This document shows positions 16,178-24,570 of a stretch of 64,000 nucleotides of DNA, piece after piece. Made by a program: the position numbers and the translations under genes. Each line of letters opens with the position of its first letter. Positions within the stretch are counted from its first letter, which is position 1. This stretch comes from Bradyrhizobium sp. CCBAU 051011 (GTDB taxonomy: Bacteria > Pseudomonadota > Alphaproteobacteria > Rhizobiales > Xanthobacteraceae), in NCBI RefSeq assembly GCF_009930815.1, contig NZ_CP022222.1, forward strand, positions 8,598,501 through 8,662,500, in the 5' to 3' direction. A model generated the notes under the pieces. It was not told the DNA's origin. It saw only the letters and a program-made list of their open reading frames with translations, and searched no databases.

Positions 16178-17572
16178 ATGTCCGAGGGTTTCATTGACGA
16201 ACTGCACAACGCGCTCGGCAAGGGCGCAGTGCTGTCAGGCACCGACATCGACGCGCGCTATCATCACGACATCGCTGGCAATCCGGTTCCGAAACCGCGC
16301 GCGGTGGTGCGCCCGAAAACGACGGAAGATGTCTCCGTGTTGCTGCGGCTCTGTCATCGCGACGGCGTGCCCGTGACGACGCAGGGCGGCATGACCGGGC
16401 TGGTGCGCGGCGCGCTGCCGAATGCGGACGAAATCGTGCTGTCGATGGAGCGCATGAACAGCGTCGAAGAGGTCGATGCTTCTGCCGGCGTCGCCATCGC
16501 GCAAGCCGGCACGCCGCTGCAAAAGCTGCAGGAACGGGTCGAGCAGGACGGGTTGATGTTTCCGCTCGATCTCGGCGCGCGCGGCAGTTGCACCATCGGC
16601 GGCAACATCTCGACCAATGCGGGCGGCAACCGCGTCATACGCTACGGCATGACGCGTGAATTGATCCTCGGCCTCGAAGTCGTCACCGCCGACGGCACCG
16701 TGCTCAAGGGCCTGCGCAAATACATCAAGAACAACACCGGCATCGACTTGAAGCAGCTTTTCATCGGCAGCGAAGGCATCCTCGGCGTCGTGACGCGCGC
16801 CGCGCTGCGCGTCTTTCCCGCGCCGGCGGAGCGGCAGGTTGCGCTGTGTGCCCTGCCCTCGTTCGGACAAGTCACGGCTTTCCTGAGGATGGCGAGGCAA
16901 AGTCTCGGCGGCGAATTGACCGCCTTCGAGGTGATGTGGAATGCCTACTACCGCCTCACCGTCGAGCGCGTGAAGGGCGTGGCCGGGCCGCTGCCAACGC
17001 ATCACCCGTTCTACGTTCTGCTGGAGGCTTCCGGCAGCGACGCGGAACGTATCCATGCCGATCTCGAAAAGCTGCTCGAGATGGCGATGGGTGACAATCT
17101 GATCCTCGACGCCACGCTCTCGACCTCGAATGCATCCGCTGCCGCGATCTGGCGCATCCGCGATTCCAGCGTGGAGCTTGGCCGCAGCTTCCCTTACGCC
17201 GCGAGGATGGGGTTCGATGTCAGTCTCGCCATCGACAGGATGGAAGAATATGCGGATACGCTTGATGCACGAGTCAAAGCGATCGATCCGCTCGCCTTCA
17301 CCGTCGTGATGGGACACGTCGGCGACGGCAATTTGCATCCCAGCGTGTATCACGAACATACGCCTGACAAGCACGATGAGTTCGAGAAGTTGGTCTACGA
17401 CCTCACGGGCGAATTCGGCGGCTCGATCTCGGCCGAACATGGCATCGGCATTCTGAAGCGGCCCTACCTGAAAATGAGCCGCACCGAAGAGGAAATCGAA
17501 ACCATGCGCACGCTCAAGCGCGCGCTCGACCCGAAGAACATCCTGAACCCCGGGCGAATTTTTACGGTGTGA
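16178..17572 (+). CDS. FAD-linked 2-hydroxyacid dehydrogenase (GlcD/D-lactate dehydrogenase type)
   Basis: A 464-aa protein. The FAD_binding_4 domain starts RPKTTEDVSVLLRLCHRDGV and includes VTTQGGMTGLVRG and CTIGGNISTNAGGNRVIRYG. The C-terminal FAD-oxidase domain has VMGHVGDGNLH, SAEHGIGILKRPYL and PKNILNPGRIF. This is the VAO-fold family of glycolate oxidase GlcD, D-lactate and D-2-hydroxyglutarate dehydrogenases. The exact substrate is not assignable. No GlcE/GlcF partners are adjacent, which favours a single-subunit dehydrogenase. Confidence 0.9.
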   Translation: MSEGFIDELHNALGKGAVLSGTDIDARYHHDIAGNPVPKPRAVVRPKTTEDVSVLLRLCHRDGVPVTTQGGMTGLVRGALPNADEIVLSMERMNSVEEVDASAGVAIAQAGTPLQKLQERVEQDGLMFPLDLGARGSCTIGGNISTNAGGNRVIRYGMTRELILGLEVVTADGTVLKGLRKYIKNNTGIDLKQLFIGSEGILGVVTRAALRVFPAPAERQVALCALPSFGQVTAFLRMARQSLGGELTAFEVMWNAYYRLTVERVKGVAGPLPTHHPFYVLLEASGSDAERIHADLEKLLEMAMGDNLILDATLSTSNASAAAIWRIRDSSVELGRSFPYAARMGFDVSLAIDRMEEYADTLDARVKAIDPLAFTVVMGHVGDGNLHPSVYHEHTPDKHDEFEKLVYDLTGEFGGSISAEHGIGILKRPYLKMSRTEEEIETMRTLKRALDPKNILNPGRIFTV

Positions 17573-17607
17573 GGGGCCAGGTTGAACTGGACGTTCGCGA
17601 CCGCCCC

Positions 17608-17844
17608 TCACTCCCTAAAATCGTACTGCTTGCAGAGGTGGTCGCCGATCTGAACCAGCATGGCGACGCATTCGGGATAGCCGGGCTTGGCGATCGTGGC
17701 GTCGTCAGCCTTGGCGCGGAATTCCCAGCTATCGCCGTCGCGGATCACCAATATCTCGATGCCGTCGGGACAATCGACATGGACCTTCAATTCGGCTCGC
17801 GCCATCGCAATGAGTTCGGCTTCGGTTTTGGCGGGCTTGCTCAT
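17608..17844 (-). CDS. Small acidic protein of unknown function
   Basis: 78 aa, MSKPAKTEAELIAMARAELK, then GIEILVIRDGDSWEFRAKAD. It looks like a short alpha/beta protein. It belongs to small uncharacterised proteins frequent in Bradyrhizobium (recollection). The start was chosen at the first Met of the conserved-looking part. Confidence 0.5.
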   Translation of the reverse strand: MSKPAKTEAELIAMARAELKVHVDCPDGIEILVIRDGDSWEFRAKADDATIAKPGYPECVAMLVQIGDHLCKQYDFRE

Positions 17845-17986
17845 CGTGAAGGCGTCCTCCAGCAGATTGTTTGCCCGCAGGGTGCCGCTTTGACGCGCAT
17901 CTGTCGAGGGGTGACACGAGGAGGCGATAGGACACACGGACGCAGTCGCGGCTGTGCGGCCGTCGTCGAGTCCAACGAAGCCCGCG

Positions 17987-18370
17987 TTATTGCGCCGCGC
18001 TAGCCGGCCGAGCTTCGGCGATAACCCGCAGCGAAGCGGCCTGGTCCACGGCCAGCCCCGAGCCGGTCGTGACCGGGTCCATGAGCGGTGGCTGCAATTT
18101 CTGGACGTGCTTGGTGAAGATCCTGACGACCTGTCCCTTCACGCAGGGTCCTTTGTCGAAAATATCGGATGCGATTCCCTCGACAGCATCCCGCAGGGCC
18201 AAAAATTGCGCCTGCCGCGCCATGCTCTCAGTCCCCTTGACACCACCGAGCACGTCCATCGCGGCGTCGCTGATCTGGCACTCGACCGTATCGGCGTCAT
18301 TCAGCATGGTGAACCTGAACGCCAGGCGTTCGTTGTCGTGTCCTATGATTCGGTCCCGGGTCAGTGGCAT
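17987..18370 (-). CDS. DUF1488-like protein
   Basis: 127 aa. The N-terminus MPLTRDRIIGHDNERLAFRF and following VECQISDAAMDVLGG resemble DUF1488 proteins. A Met nine codons upstream (18397) is an alternative start; neither has a clear ribosome site. Function unknown. Confidence 0.55.
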   Translation of the reverse strand: MPLTRDRIIGHDNERLAFRFTMLNDADTVECQISDAAMDVLGGVKGTESMARQAQFLALRDAVEGIASDIFDKGPCVKGQVVRIFTKHVQKLQPPLMDPVTTGSGLAVDQAASLRVIAEARPASAAQ

Positions 18371-18444
18371 CGGACGGCTAGCTAGAGACGATTGCATGGA
18401 GCGCCGGAGCGGCGCTGACGTCTTCCCTAATGCGTCAACTGGTC

Positions 18445-18470
18445 AAAAATTGGCCGAACCTGCGGCCAAA
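18445..18470 (-). terminator. Terminator of the giant TPR gene
   Basis: On the minus strand TTGGCCG-CAGGTT-CGGCCAA is followed by TTTTTG, starting 6 bp after the stop codon. A classic intrinsic terminator. Confidence 0.8.
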
Positions 18471-18475
18471 TCCGC

Positions 18476-21400
18476 CTACTTCGACTGCTTCGTCAGATCG
18501 ATCCGCCTCACGCCGGCGATCGCCGGCAAGGCGCCGGTATGGACCGGCTCATTCCCCGACATACCCGGCGACAGCGGCGCGCGGGCGGTTGCGTCCGGGA
18601 AGCGGTTCTTCATTTCGCGGATGAAGCCGTCGAGCGTATCTACGCTGGCGGCCATCTTGGCGATCAGCGAGAATTCGGCACTGTTGGAGGCGGCCGGCTT
18701 GCTCGCGGTATCGAACGCGAACCGGTCGGCCTCGCCGGTCATCAGGGGCGCGTATTTCTCGCGGAAACGGGCCAGGCCGATCGCGTCCTCGGCCAGCGCA
18801 TAGCCGACCACGGCGCGGACGATGTCGCTCTTCTCGGCGGCGTTCAGCGGTCTGAAATCGCGCCAGCGGTCGGCAAAATACAGTTCGATCTGTTCGGAAG
18901 CTTCCCGCCACTGCCGCGACGCCCAATAGATGTCCGAGCGCAGGCGGATCGCTTCGCGTCCGCTGATGTTGGAGATGATGTCGAGCGCGAGGTCGTGGCG
19001 CCCGACATCGCTTTGCGCGCGGGCCTCGAGGAGCAGGCGCTGCTGCCGCAATTCGCCTGAGAGATCGGAGATCCGCGTCAGGCGCAGCGTCGTGATCGCC
19101 CGGTCGGGCTTGCGGTTCATCAGGTAGACCATGGCCAGGCGCGCCGCCACCTGCGCGCGCGCGGCGCCCTCCAGGCGCTTGTCGACCTGATACTGCAGCA
19201 GTTCCGCGGCCTGGTCGAGCAGATCGATGGAGGCGAGCCGGTCCGCCAGCCGCCGGATCATTTCGTCGCCGCGCCGGCCGATCGGGGTCAATTCGCGATA
19301 CTCATAGAACATCGCGAGCGCATCGACCGGCTTCATGTCGTCGCCCTTCTGGCCGAGATAGATTTCGGTGAACAGCGCGGACGCGGCATCCTGGCCCTGC
19401 CGCGACAATTCGGAGTTGGGCTGCAGCTTGGTTGCGGTCTTGGCGGCGGCGAGCGCCTCGGCATAACGTCCGTTTTCCGAGTAGAGCTGGGTCAGCTTGT
19501 TCAACGCCTTCAACTCGATCGCGTCGCCGCGCCAGGTGACCGACAATATTTCCAGTTCGCGCGTCAGCTCGGCCTGGCCGAGTTCGCCGCGCCGGTGCCG
19601 CAGGAGGGCCTGCAGCAGCCTCGCCTCAGCCGACGCCTGCCGGTCGCTGGACTGCGCCGCAAACCTGTAGGCGTCGAGCGCGTCCTTGTCGTGCCCCAGC
19701 GCCTCCGCCAGACGCCCGCGCAGCACTGCGATCTCGGGCTTCATCTCGGTGGGAATTCCGATCACCTCAAGTTCGCTGCGCCGCCGCGAGGCCCCGCCAT
19801 AATCCTTCACCTCGAGCGAGGCCCGCATCGCATCCGCAGTGACGATGCGCTGCAGTTCCAGCGGCAGCGCGGCAATCGAGAATTCGGCGTTCTTGAACTT
19901 TTCACGCGCGTCGGCCCATTTTTCCTGGCGGGCGAACGCGAACCCTTTCCACAATTGGGAATCGTAGCCGTTGCCGATCGCCGGACTGGCAAGATCCTTG
20001 AGCGCGCGCTCGGGATGGCCGATCAGGATGCTGGCGACCGCATGCACCATTATCACGGCGGCATCTTCATTGCCCTGATTGGTGTCGGAAAGGATGAGGT
20101 TGGTAACCCCTCTCGCTTCCTGATACATGCCGCGCGACATGTAGAAATTGGCAAGCTCGAGCCGGGCTTGGTTCTTTTGCTCAGGCCCCGCTGCGCCCGC
20201 GGCCTTGATCAGCGCATCCAGCCGCGGCAGAAATTTCTCTTCCCGGTTCTTGCGCCATTCATTGGCGTCGAACAGCGGCCTCACCGCCGCGGTGGCGCGT
20301 TCGGCCGCGACGTCGGCGGACGACAGCGTCAATCCGCCGGGCCGGCCGAGCATCACCTTGTCGGCGCCGACCTCGGCGCTGATATCGTCGGAATTCGGAT
20401 GCACCACCACGCCATGCACGGATTCCAGGAGCGACAGCTCGACGAAATCCTGCCGCTTGATCAGGCCGCGGGTCGGCGGCGGCGCGGTCACGACCAGTAG
20501 CGTATCGCCGGCGTCGGGATCGACCAGCCGATGCATCGCGCCGGGATTGGCCAGCGGCACGGTGACGCTGGCGAGCGCTGGATCGGTGATGTTGCGCAGC
20601 ACCGTCAGCGGCAGCGGCGGCGTCTGGCCGCGGTCGGCGAAGATCAGCGTCCACTCGGCGCCGTTGGCGCGGCCTTCGCTTTCAAGCGAAGGAATCTGCG
20701 GCCGGTTGAGGCGGATACGGATCGCCTGCCCCTTGTCCAGCGGCAGCCGAACCACGTCGCCGATGATGGCGCCGCCTTTGGCGCGGATCGGTTCGATATC
20801 GACCGGTTTGGTCTGGTCGAACACCAGCCACACCGTATCGGCACGGCGGAACAGCGCCGCCGGGGTCGGCGCGGCAAAGGAGAACGTCACGCGCAGGCCG
20901 TCGCTGTCACGCCTCGCCTCGACGGTGGGGGTCTTGTCCTTGGCACTGCTTTCCGGCGGAGGACCGGACGCCGGCGTTGTCGCTGCCTTCGGCGGCTCCG
21001 CAAAAGGTGGCGCCTGCCCGGGTGCGACGGGTTTCGGCGCTTCCGCGACGGCGGCCTGGACCTGATCTGGCTGCGCCACTCTCGCAGTTTCCACCGCTGC
21101 CTGCGGCTTTTCCGGTGCGGCCGCCATTTTCTCGGGCGCGGGAATAGCGTTGCCATTGGCCGGCGGCGCCTTTTCGACGGCAGGCATTGCCGCCTCCGTC
21201 GGTGGCGGCGCGTCGCGCACCTGCGCGGGCTTGATCTCGATTTTGGCCTGTTCGGCAATCATCTCCGACGTGGCCGGTGGAATCTCCGCCGGCTGCGGCG
21301 GGGGCAAATCCTTCAGAGCCTTGTCGCGTGACATCCGCGAGGCAGGCCTGGGCTTGGCCGGCGGCGCGACCGGCTTGGCCACAGCCTGCGGCTCGGCCAA

Positions 21401-22294
21401 AGCGGACTTTTCCGGCTGCTGGAAGCCGACATCGATCACATAGTTCTTCTCCTCGCGGAACGAATGCACGTCGACCTCGCCGATCAGCACGATGTCGACT
21501 GCGGAAGAGTCGACATCGGCCCGCTGATTGATCGAGGCGATGTTCGGCGGCGCCGCCACCTTCGCATCCGCCAGATCGAAATTGAGCACGCTGTTGAACT
21601 GCAGCGTCAGCTTCTGCTCGTTCAGCACCGACGAGACGTTGACGCCATCCGGCATCTCGAACACGAAGCGGACGAAGGTCGGCTGCACCGAGGCGCGGAC
21701 ACGCACCGGCGGCCTCTTCTTCGCGGCTGCCACCGCCATCTGCGCGCGCAGCGCCCGCTCGGCAGCCCGCGCCCGCTCCGCCAGTTCGCGCACGACCGCG
21801 GCAGGAAGCGCGGGCGGTGGACCGGTCCAGCTATCGGGCAGGAAGTCGACGAAAATCCGCTCCCCCGCCGTCATCGTATTGACGGTTGCCCGCCGCGCCA
21901 GTGACAGCCGGATCGCCGTACCGTCGGGATCGCGCCGCGCCGAGCCGACAAAATCGGGCACTGCGTCCGACAATTTGTCGACGGGAATGTCCACCGGGCG
22001 CTTGAAGCGGATGATGATGATCGAACCGGCGGTCGAAACGTCGGATTCGACGTCTTCCGCCAGCCTCAACACCAGCCGCGCGAAGCCGCCTGCGGAGGTG
22101 AACGTCGCCTCCCCCCGGACGGGGTCGTCGGCCCGGCAGGCTTGCGAGAACGTCAGACCGGCGAATAACAAAGCAACAGCAAGGGGCTGGCCGAGATAAT
22201 TAAGGCAACGCTGCGCCGCCCGCGCCAATGCGCGGCCCGGCGATCCAGTTTCAGCGGCAGCCCTTCGCCCCATCCAAAAGATCTCATGCCTCAA
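18476..22294 (-). CDS. Giant exported TPR protein, candidate flagellar-motor periplasmic protein
   Basis: A 1272-aa protein. A signal peptide or anchor lies near 37-55 (LAVALLFAGLTFSQACRA). A beta-rich N-terminal domain follows (~60-280). Residues ~290-480 are a Pro/Ala/Lys/Glu linker. A second beta region (~485-690) has VRLPLDKGQAIRIRLNRP. The C-terminal ~550 residues are TPR-like helical repeats (ARLELANFYMSRGMYQEARG; GRYAEALAAAKTATKLQPN). A full CtrA box lies 56-71 bp upstream, and motE-like, pflI-like, fliM and fliL are close by. A role in the flagellar motor is inferred from this context. The architecture loosely recalls Campylobacter PflA, without evidence of homology. Confidence 0.7.
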   Translation of the reverse strand: MRHEIFWMGRRAAAETGSPGRALARAAQRCLNYLGQPLAVALLFAGLTFSQACRADDPVRGEATFTSAGGFARLVLRLAEDVESDVSTAGSIIIIRFKRPVDIPVDKLSDAVPDFVGSARRDPDGTAIRLSLARRATVNTMTAGERIFVDFLPDSWTGPPPALPAAVVRELAERARAAERALRAQMAVAAAKKRPPVRVRASVQPTFVRFVFEMPDGVNVSSVLNEQKLTLQFNSVLNFDLADAKVAAPPNIASINQRADVDSSAVDIVLIGEVDVHSFREEKNYVIDVGFQQPEKSALAEPQAVAKPVAPPAKPRPASRMSRDKALKDLPPPQPAEIPPATSEMIAEQAKIEIKPAQVRDAPPPTEAAMPAVEKAPPANGNAIPAPEKMAAAPEKPQAAVETARVAQPDQVQAAVAEAPKPVAPGQAPPFAEPPKAATTPASGPPPESSAKDKTPTVEARRDSDGLRVTFSFAAPTPAALFRRADTVWLVFDQTKPVDIEPIRAKGGAIIGDVVRLPLDKGQAIRIRLNRPQIPSLESEGRANGAEWTLIFADRGQTPPLPLTVLRNITDPALASVTVPLANPGAMHRLVDPDAGDTLLVVTAPPPTRGLIKRQDFVELSLLESVHGVVVHPNSDDISAEVGADKVMLGRPGGLTLSSADVAAERATAAVRPLFDANEWRKNREEKFLPRLDALIKAAGAAGPEQKNQARLELANFYMSRGMYQEARGVTNLILSDTNQGNEDAAVIMVHAVASILIGHPERALKDLASPAIGNGYDSQLWKGFAFARQEKWADAREKFKNAEFSIAALPLELQRIVTADAMRASLEVKDYGGASRRRSELEVIGIPTEMKPEIAVLRGRLAEALGHDKDALDAYRFAAQSSDRQASAEARLLQALLRHRRGELGQAELTRELEILSVTWRGDAIELKALNKLTQLYSENGRYAEALAAAKTATKLQPNSELSRQGQDAASALFTEIYLGQKGDDMKPVDALAMFYEYRELTPIGRRGDEMIRRLADRLASIDLLDQAAELLQYQVDKRLEGAARAQVAARLAMVYLMNRKPDRAITTLRLTRISDLSGELRQQRLLLEARAQSDVGRHDLALDIISNISGREAIRLRSDIYWASRQWREASEQIELYFADRWRDFRPLNAAEKSDIVRAVVGYALAEDAIGLARFREKYAPLMTGEADRFAFDTASKPAASNSAEFSLIAKMAASVDTLDGFIREMKNRFPDATARAPLSPGMSGNEPVHTGALPAIAGVRRIDLTKQSK

Positions 22295-22634
22295 TGAATT
22301 CAGCGGCGAAGCGCTCTCGCCCGCACGTTTGAATCTTGGATTGGGCGGCTTAAGGCTTTGTTAACGTCAACTTATTGATTTCGTTGAAGGGGCGGTCGGA
22401 CGCTGGGTTGAGCCCTTCTGAGGTACCCAGTAAGCGCCACAGGCCCTAGGCCAACCGGCTATTGCCATGGCGTCGTCCCGCGCCATGATCTGGATCATTA
22501 ATCTTACGACGGATGGAACTAACATCAGCCATCCCGTCTTAGGGAAACAATGGACCCGGGACGCGGGGCCGGCAGTCAACCAACGCCCCCGGGTCGCCAA
22601 ACCTGCCTCAGGCAGTCAATTCGGAGTGCGTGAA
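22295..22634. other. Intergenic region with CtrA box
   Basis: 340 bp between divergent genes. It contains a full CtrA box (22350-22365) serving the giant TPR gene and possibly the plus-strand pair at 22635. Nothing else is recognised; open frames across it lack ribosome sites. Confidence 0.5.
22350..22365 (+). promoter_or_regulatory. Full-consensus CtrA box upstream of the giant TPR gene
   Basis: TTAA-GGCTTTG-TTAAC, a perfect match to TTAA-N7-TTAAC. It is 56-71 bp from the start of the minus-strand TPR gene, about the same distance as the box before flgB. The orientation is opposite to that gene, which CtrA sites tolerate. Confidence 0.7.
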
Positions 22635-22856
22635 ATGGCAACCCAGATCGTGATGGATCGTACTGGCGACACCCGGCATACATTCGACATCCATGATCGT
22701 GCGGAGGTCGAAAAGGCCGAGCGGCGGTTCAGGGATTTGACCGGCGCAGGATTCACGGCAGCGGTACGATCCGGGCCCGGCGAGCCACGGGTGATCCGCT
22801 CCTTCGATCCGACGGCGGAGGAAACGCTGTTTTATCCGCGTCTCGTTGGCGGCTGA
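22635..22856 (+). CDS. Small protein of unknown function
   Basis: 73 aa, starting MATQIVMDRTGDTRHTFDIH after GGAGTGCGTGAA. Acidic/basic mixed with a helix EVEKAERRFRDLTGAGF. It is followed after 5 bp by the next gene, so the two probably form a unit. No recognised domain by eye. Confidence 0.6.
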   Translation: MATQIVMDRTGDTRHTFDIHDRAEVEKAERRFRDLTGAGFTAAVRSGPGEPRVIRSFDPTAEETLFYPRLVGG

Positions 22857-22861
22857 CGGCT

Positions 22862-23305
22862 GTGACCCAGCAGATCGCGCTTGCGATATGCTCGTTCGTC
22901 CTCGCTTTGCTCGGCACGGCGCTGCTTTCGGCGCTTTCGCTGGTGGTGGCGCGATCCGGTTCCGGCAGCAAGACGTTCCGCTTCGAAACCGAGGCGAGAG
23001 CCCTCACGCTCTTGAAGGAGTGGCTCTCGCCGAAGCAGCGCGCCTCTTACGAGCGATTCCGATATTTCGACGTCATCGGCAGCCAAACCGGGACGCGGTA
23101 TCGGATTCATCATGGCACGCAGACGAACATAGAAGAACTCAGCGACACCGGTCACCACGTCTGCAAATGGTGCTTTGTTCCGGATGGCGATCTCGTCGCG
23201 GGCGATGTCATGCTGGCGCAGAAGATCGCCCTTGAAACCAACGAGCGTGGCGCTCTTTCGGTGGCCCACCGCTCATTCGTTTCATCGGGGCCGCGCAGGT
23301 TCTGA
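22862..23305 (+). CDS. Membrane-anchored protein of unknown function
   Basis: 147 aa starting at GTG. An N-terminal membrane helix (IALAICSFVLALLGTALLSA) is followed by a soluble domain with WLSPKQRASYERFRYFDVIG, GTRYRIHHG and GDVMLAQKIALETNE. It looks like a conserved small domain seen in rhizobial hypothetical proteins. Paired with the gene at 22635. Function unknown. Confidence 0.6.
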   Translation: MTQQIALAICSFVLALLGTALLSALSLVVARSGSGSKTFRFETEARALTLLKEWLSPKQRASYERFRYFDVIGSQTGTRYRIHHGTQTNIEELSDTGHHVCKWCFVPDGDLVAGDVMLAQKIALETNERGALSVAHRSFVSSGPRRF

Positions 23306-23350
23306 CCGGGTTAGCGCCGATGCGCTTTGCCGATCTGTCGGCATCCCGCA

Positions 23351-24133
23351 TCAATTGGGCTTTTGCGGCAGGATCTTGCCTTCGATCTTCGGCAGTTCGG
23401 CCGTGGAGGTGGATTTATCGGTGCCGGCGCGGCGGGCCAGTTCGACCGTCAGCCGCTCGGCCGCTTCCGGCTGCATCAAGCCCAGAATGTCCGACATCTT
23501 CCGTGGCGCGATCTGGGAAGCGATTTCGTAGAGTACGGACATCTCCAGCCGGTCGAACACCTTGGCGGCGTCCTTCGGCTTCATGCCCTCATACATGGTG
23601 ATGATGCCCTTGAAGCGGGCGGCGTCCTGTTCGGACTTCTGCCCGCTCGCGGTTGAGATCCGCGCCTCGGTGGCTTTCATTTCATCGACGCGGCCCTCGA
23701 TGCGCTTCTCGGCGGATTTCAACAGGCTCTCGCGAATTTCGATTTCACGCGCCCGCTGCTCCAGTTCCTGGCGCCGCGCCTGCAGCCGTTCAAGGATGGC
23801 GCGCTCCGACGCCGACACCGATTGCGGGTTCTGGTCGGGAAACACAACGACGCCGTCGTGCTTCGGCGCCTCGGTAGCGGGCGCGGCCGGCTTTGGCGCC
23901 TCTTCTTTTTTCTCTTCCTTCTTGACCGAACCAGTGATGTCGGCGGTGTCTGCCCTCGAGCCGCCGGGGAAGCCTAGATTGTCCTGCGCCCAGGAGCGCT
24001 TGGCAGGCTGGCTGATCTGATAATCGAACACGTATCCGCCATCGATCACGAGGCCGGCAACCTTCAGCACTGCAAGGCCGAAGATCGCGACCAGCACGAC
24101 CGGAATGACACGGATATCGCGAAACGACTTCAT
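23351..24133 (-). CDS. MotE-like protein (MgtE N-domain)
   Basis: A 260-aa protein. One N-terminal membrane helix (IPVVLVAIFGLAVLKVAGLV), a Pro/Lys/Glu linker, a coiled coil (~105-165, ERLQARRQELEQRAREIEIR), and a C-terminal MgtE-N-like domain (MKPKDAAKVFDRLEMSVLYE). This is the architecture of rhizobial MotE, described in Sinorhizobium as a periplasmic chaperone of MotC. It overlaps the pflI-like gene by 4 bp at the end of the fliL-fliM unit. No motC lies in the window; the giant TPR protein is the nearest periplasmic candidate partner. Confidence 0.8.
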   Translation of the reverse strand: MKSFRDIRVIPVVLVAIFGLAVLKVAGLVIDGGYVFDYQISQPAKRSWAQDNLGFPGGSRADTADITGSVKKEEKKEEAPKPAAPATEAPKHDGVVVFPDQNPQSVSASERAILERLQARRQELEQRAREIEIRESLLKSAEKRIEGRVDEMKATEARISTASGQKSEQDAARFKGIITMYEGMKPKDAAKVFDRLEMSVLYEIASQIAPRKMSDILGLMQPEAAERLTVELARRAGTDKSTSTAELPKIEGKILPQKPN

Positions 24134-24570
24134 GCGGCGAGGCCACTCGCCCTTCGGCGCTCGGAGAATGCTTCCGCTGCTGCGGCAACCGCCTTGGCGC
24201 TGGAGACCTTGGGCGGCGCTGCGGGTTCGGCCTCCTGCGAGGGCCGCGCCGCGATCGCGATCTTGGACAGCCGGCGAATGACGCCGTCGCCCTCGGCGAG
24301 CATGTTCTTCAGATGCCCCGCCATCTGCGTCGCCGCGGTGAGCTGACTGCCGAGATTTTCGTTGACGTCGCGCACGGTGTGCTTGAGGCCGCCGATCGCC
24401 CGCTCGGCGATTTCGGTCGCGGTGATCAGTTCGGCGATCGTGGCCTTTAGCGAGTGCTCGTCCGCCTTCAGCCGCTTCAACCGCTTGTTGAGCAGCATGC
24501 AGTAACCGATCGTGAGCACCAGCAGCACCGCCACCAGACTCTCGATTACAATGCCAAGGGAATGACTCAT
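24130..24570 (-). CDS. PflI-like flagellar protein (DUF6468)
   Basis: A 146-aa protein. An N-terminal membrane helix (LGIVIESLVAVLLVLTIGYC), a helical region (residues 30-105) and an Ala/Pro-rich tail. A protein of this size and layout follows fliL-fliM in alphaproteobacteria; in Caulobacter the corresponding PflI affects flagellum positioning (recollection). It overlaps fliM and the MotE-like gene by 4 bp on each side, showing translational coupling. Confidence 0.65.
   Translation of the reverse strand: MSHSLGIVIESLVAVLLVLTIGYCMLLNKRLKRLKADEHSLKATIAELITATEIAERAIGGLKHTVRDVNENLGSQLTAATQMAGHLKNMLAEGDGVIRRLSKIAIAARPSQEAEPAAPPKVSSAKAVAAAAEAFSERRRASGLAA

Noticed and set aside
16235..17611. 458-codon frame antisense to the FAD-linked dehydrogenase
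   Set aside because: The plus-strand frame has clear family motifs along its full length; the antisense frame has none.
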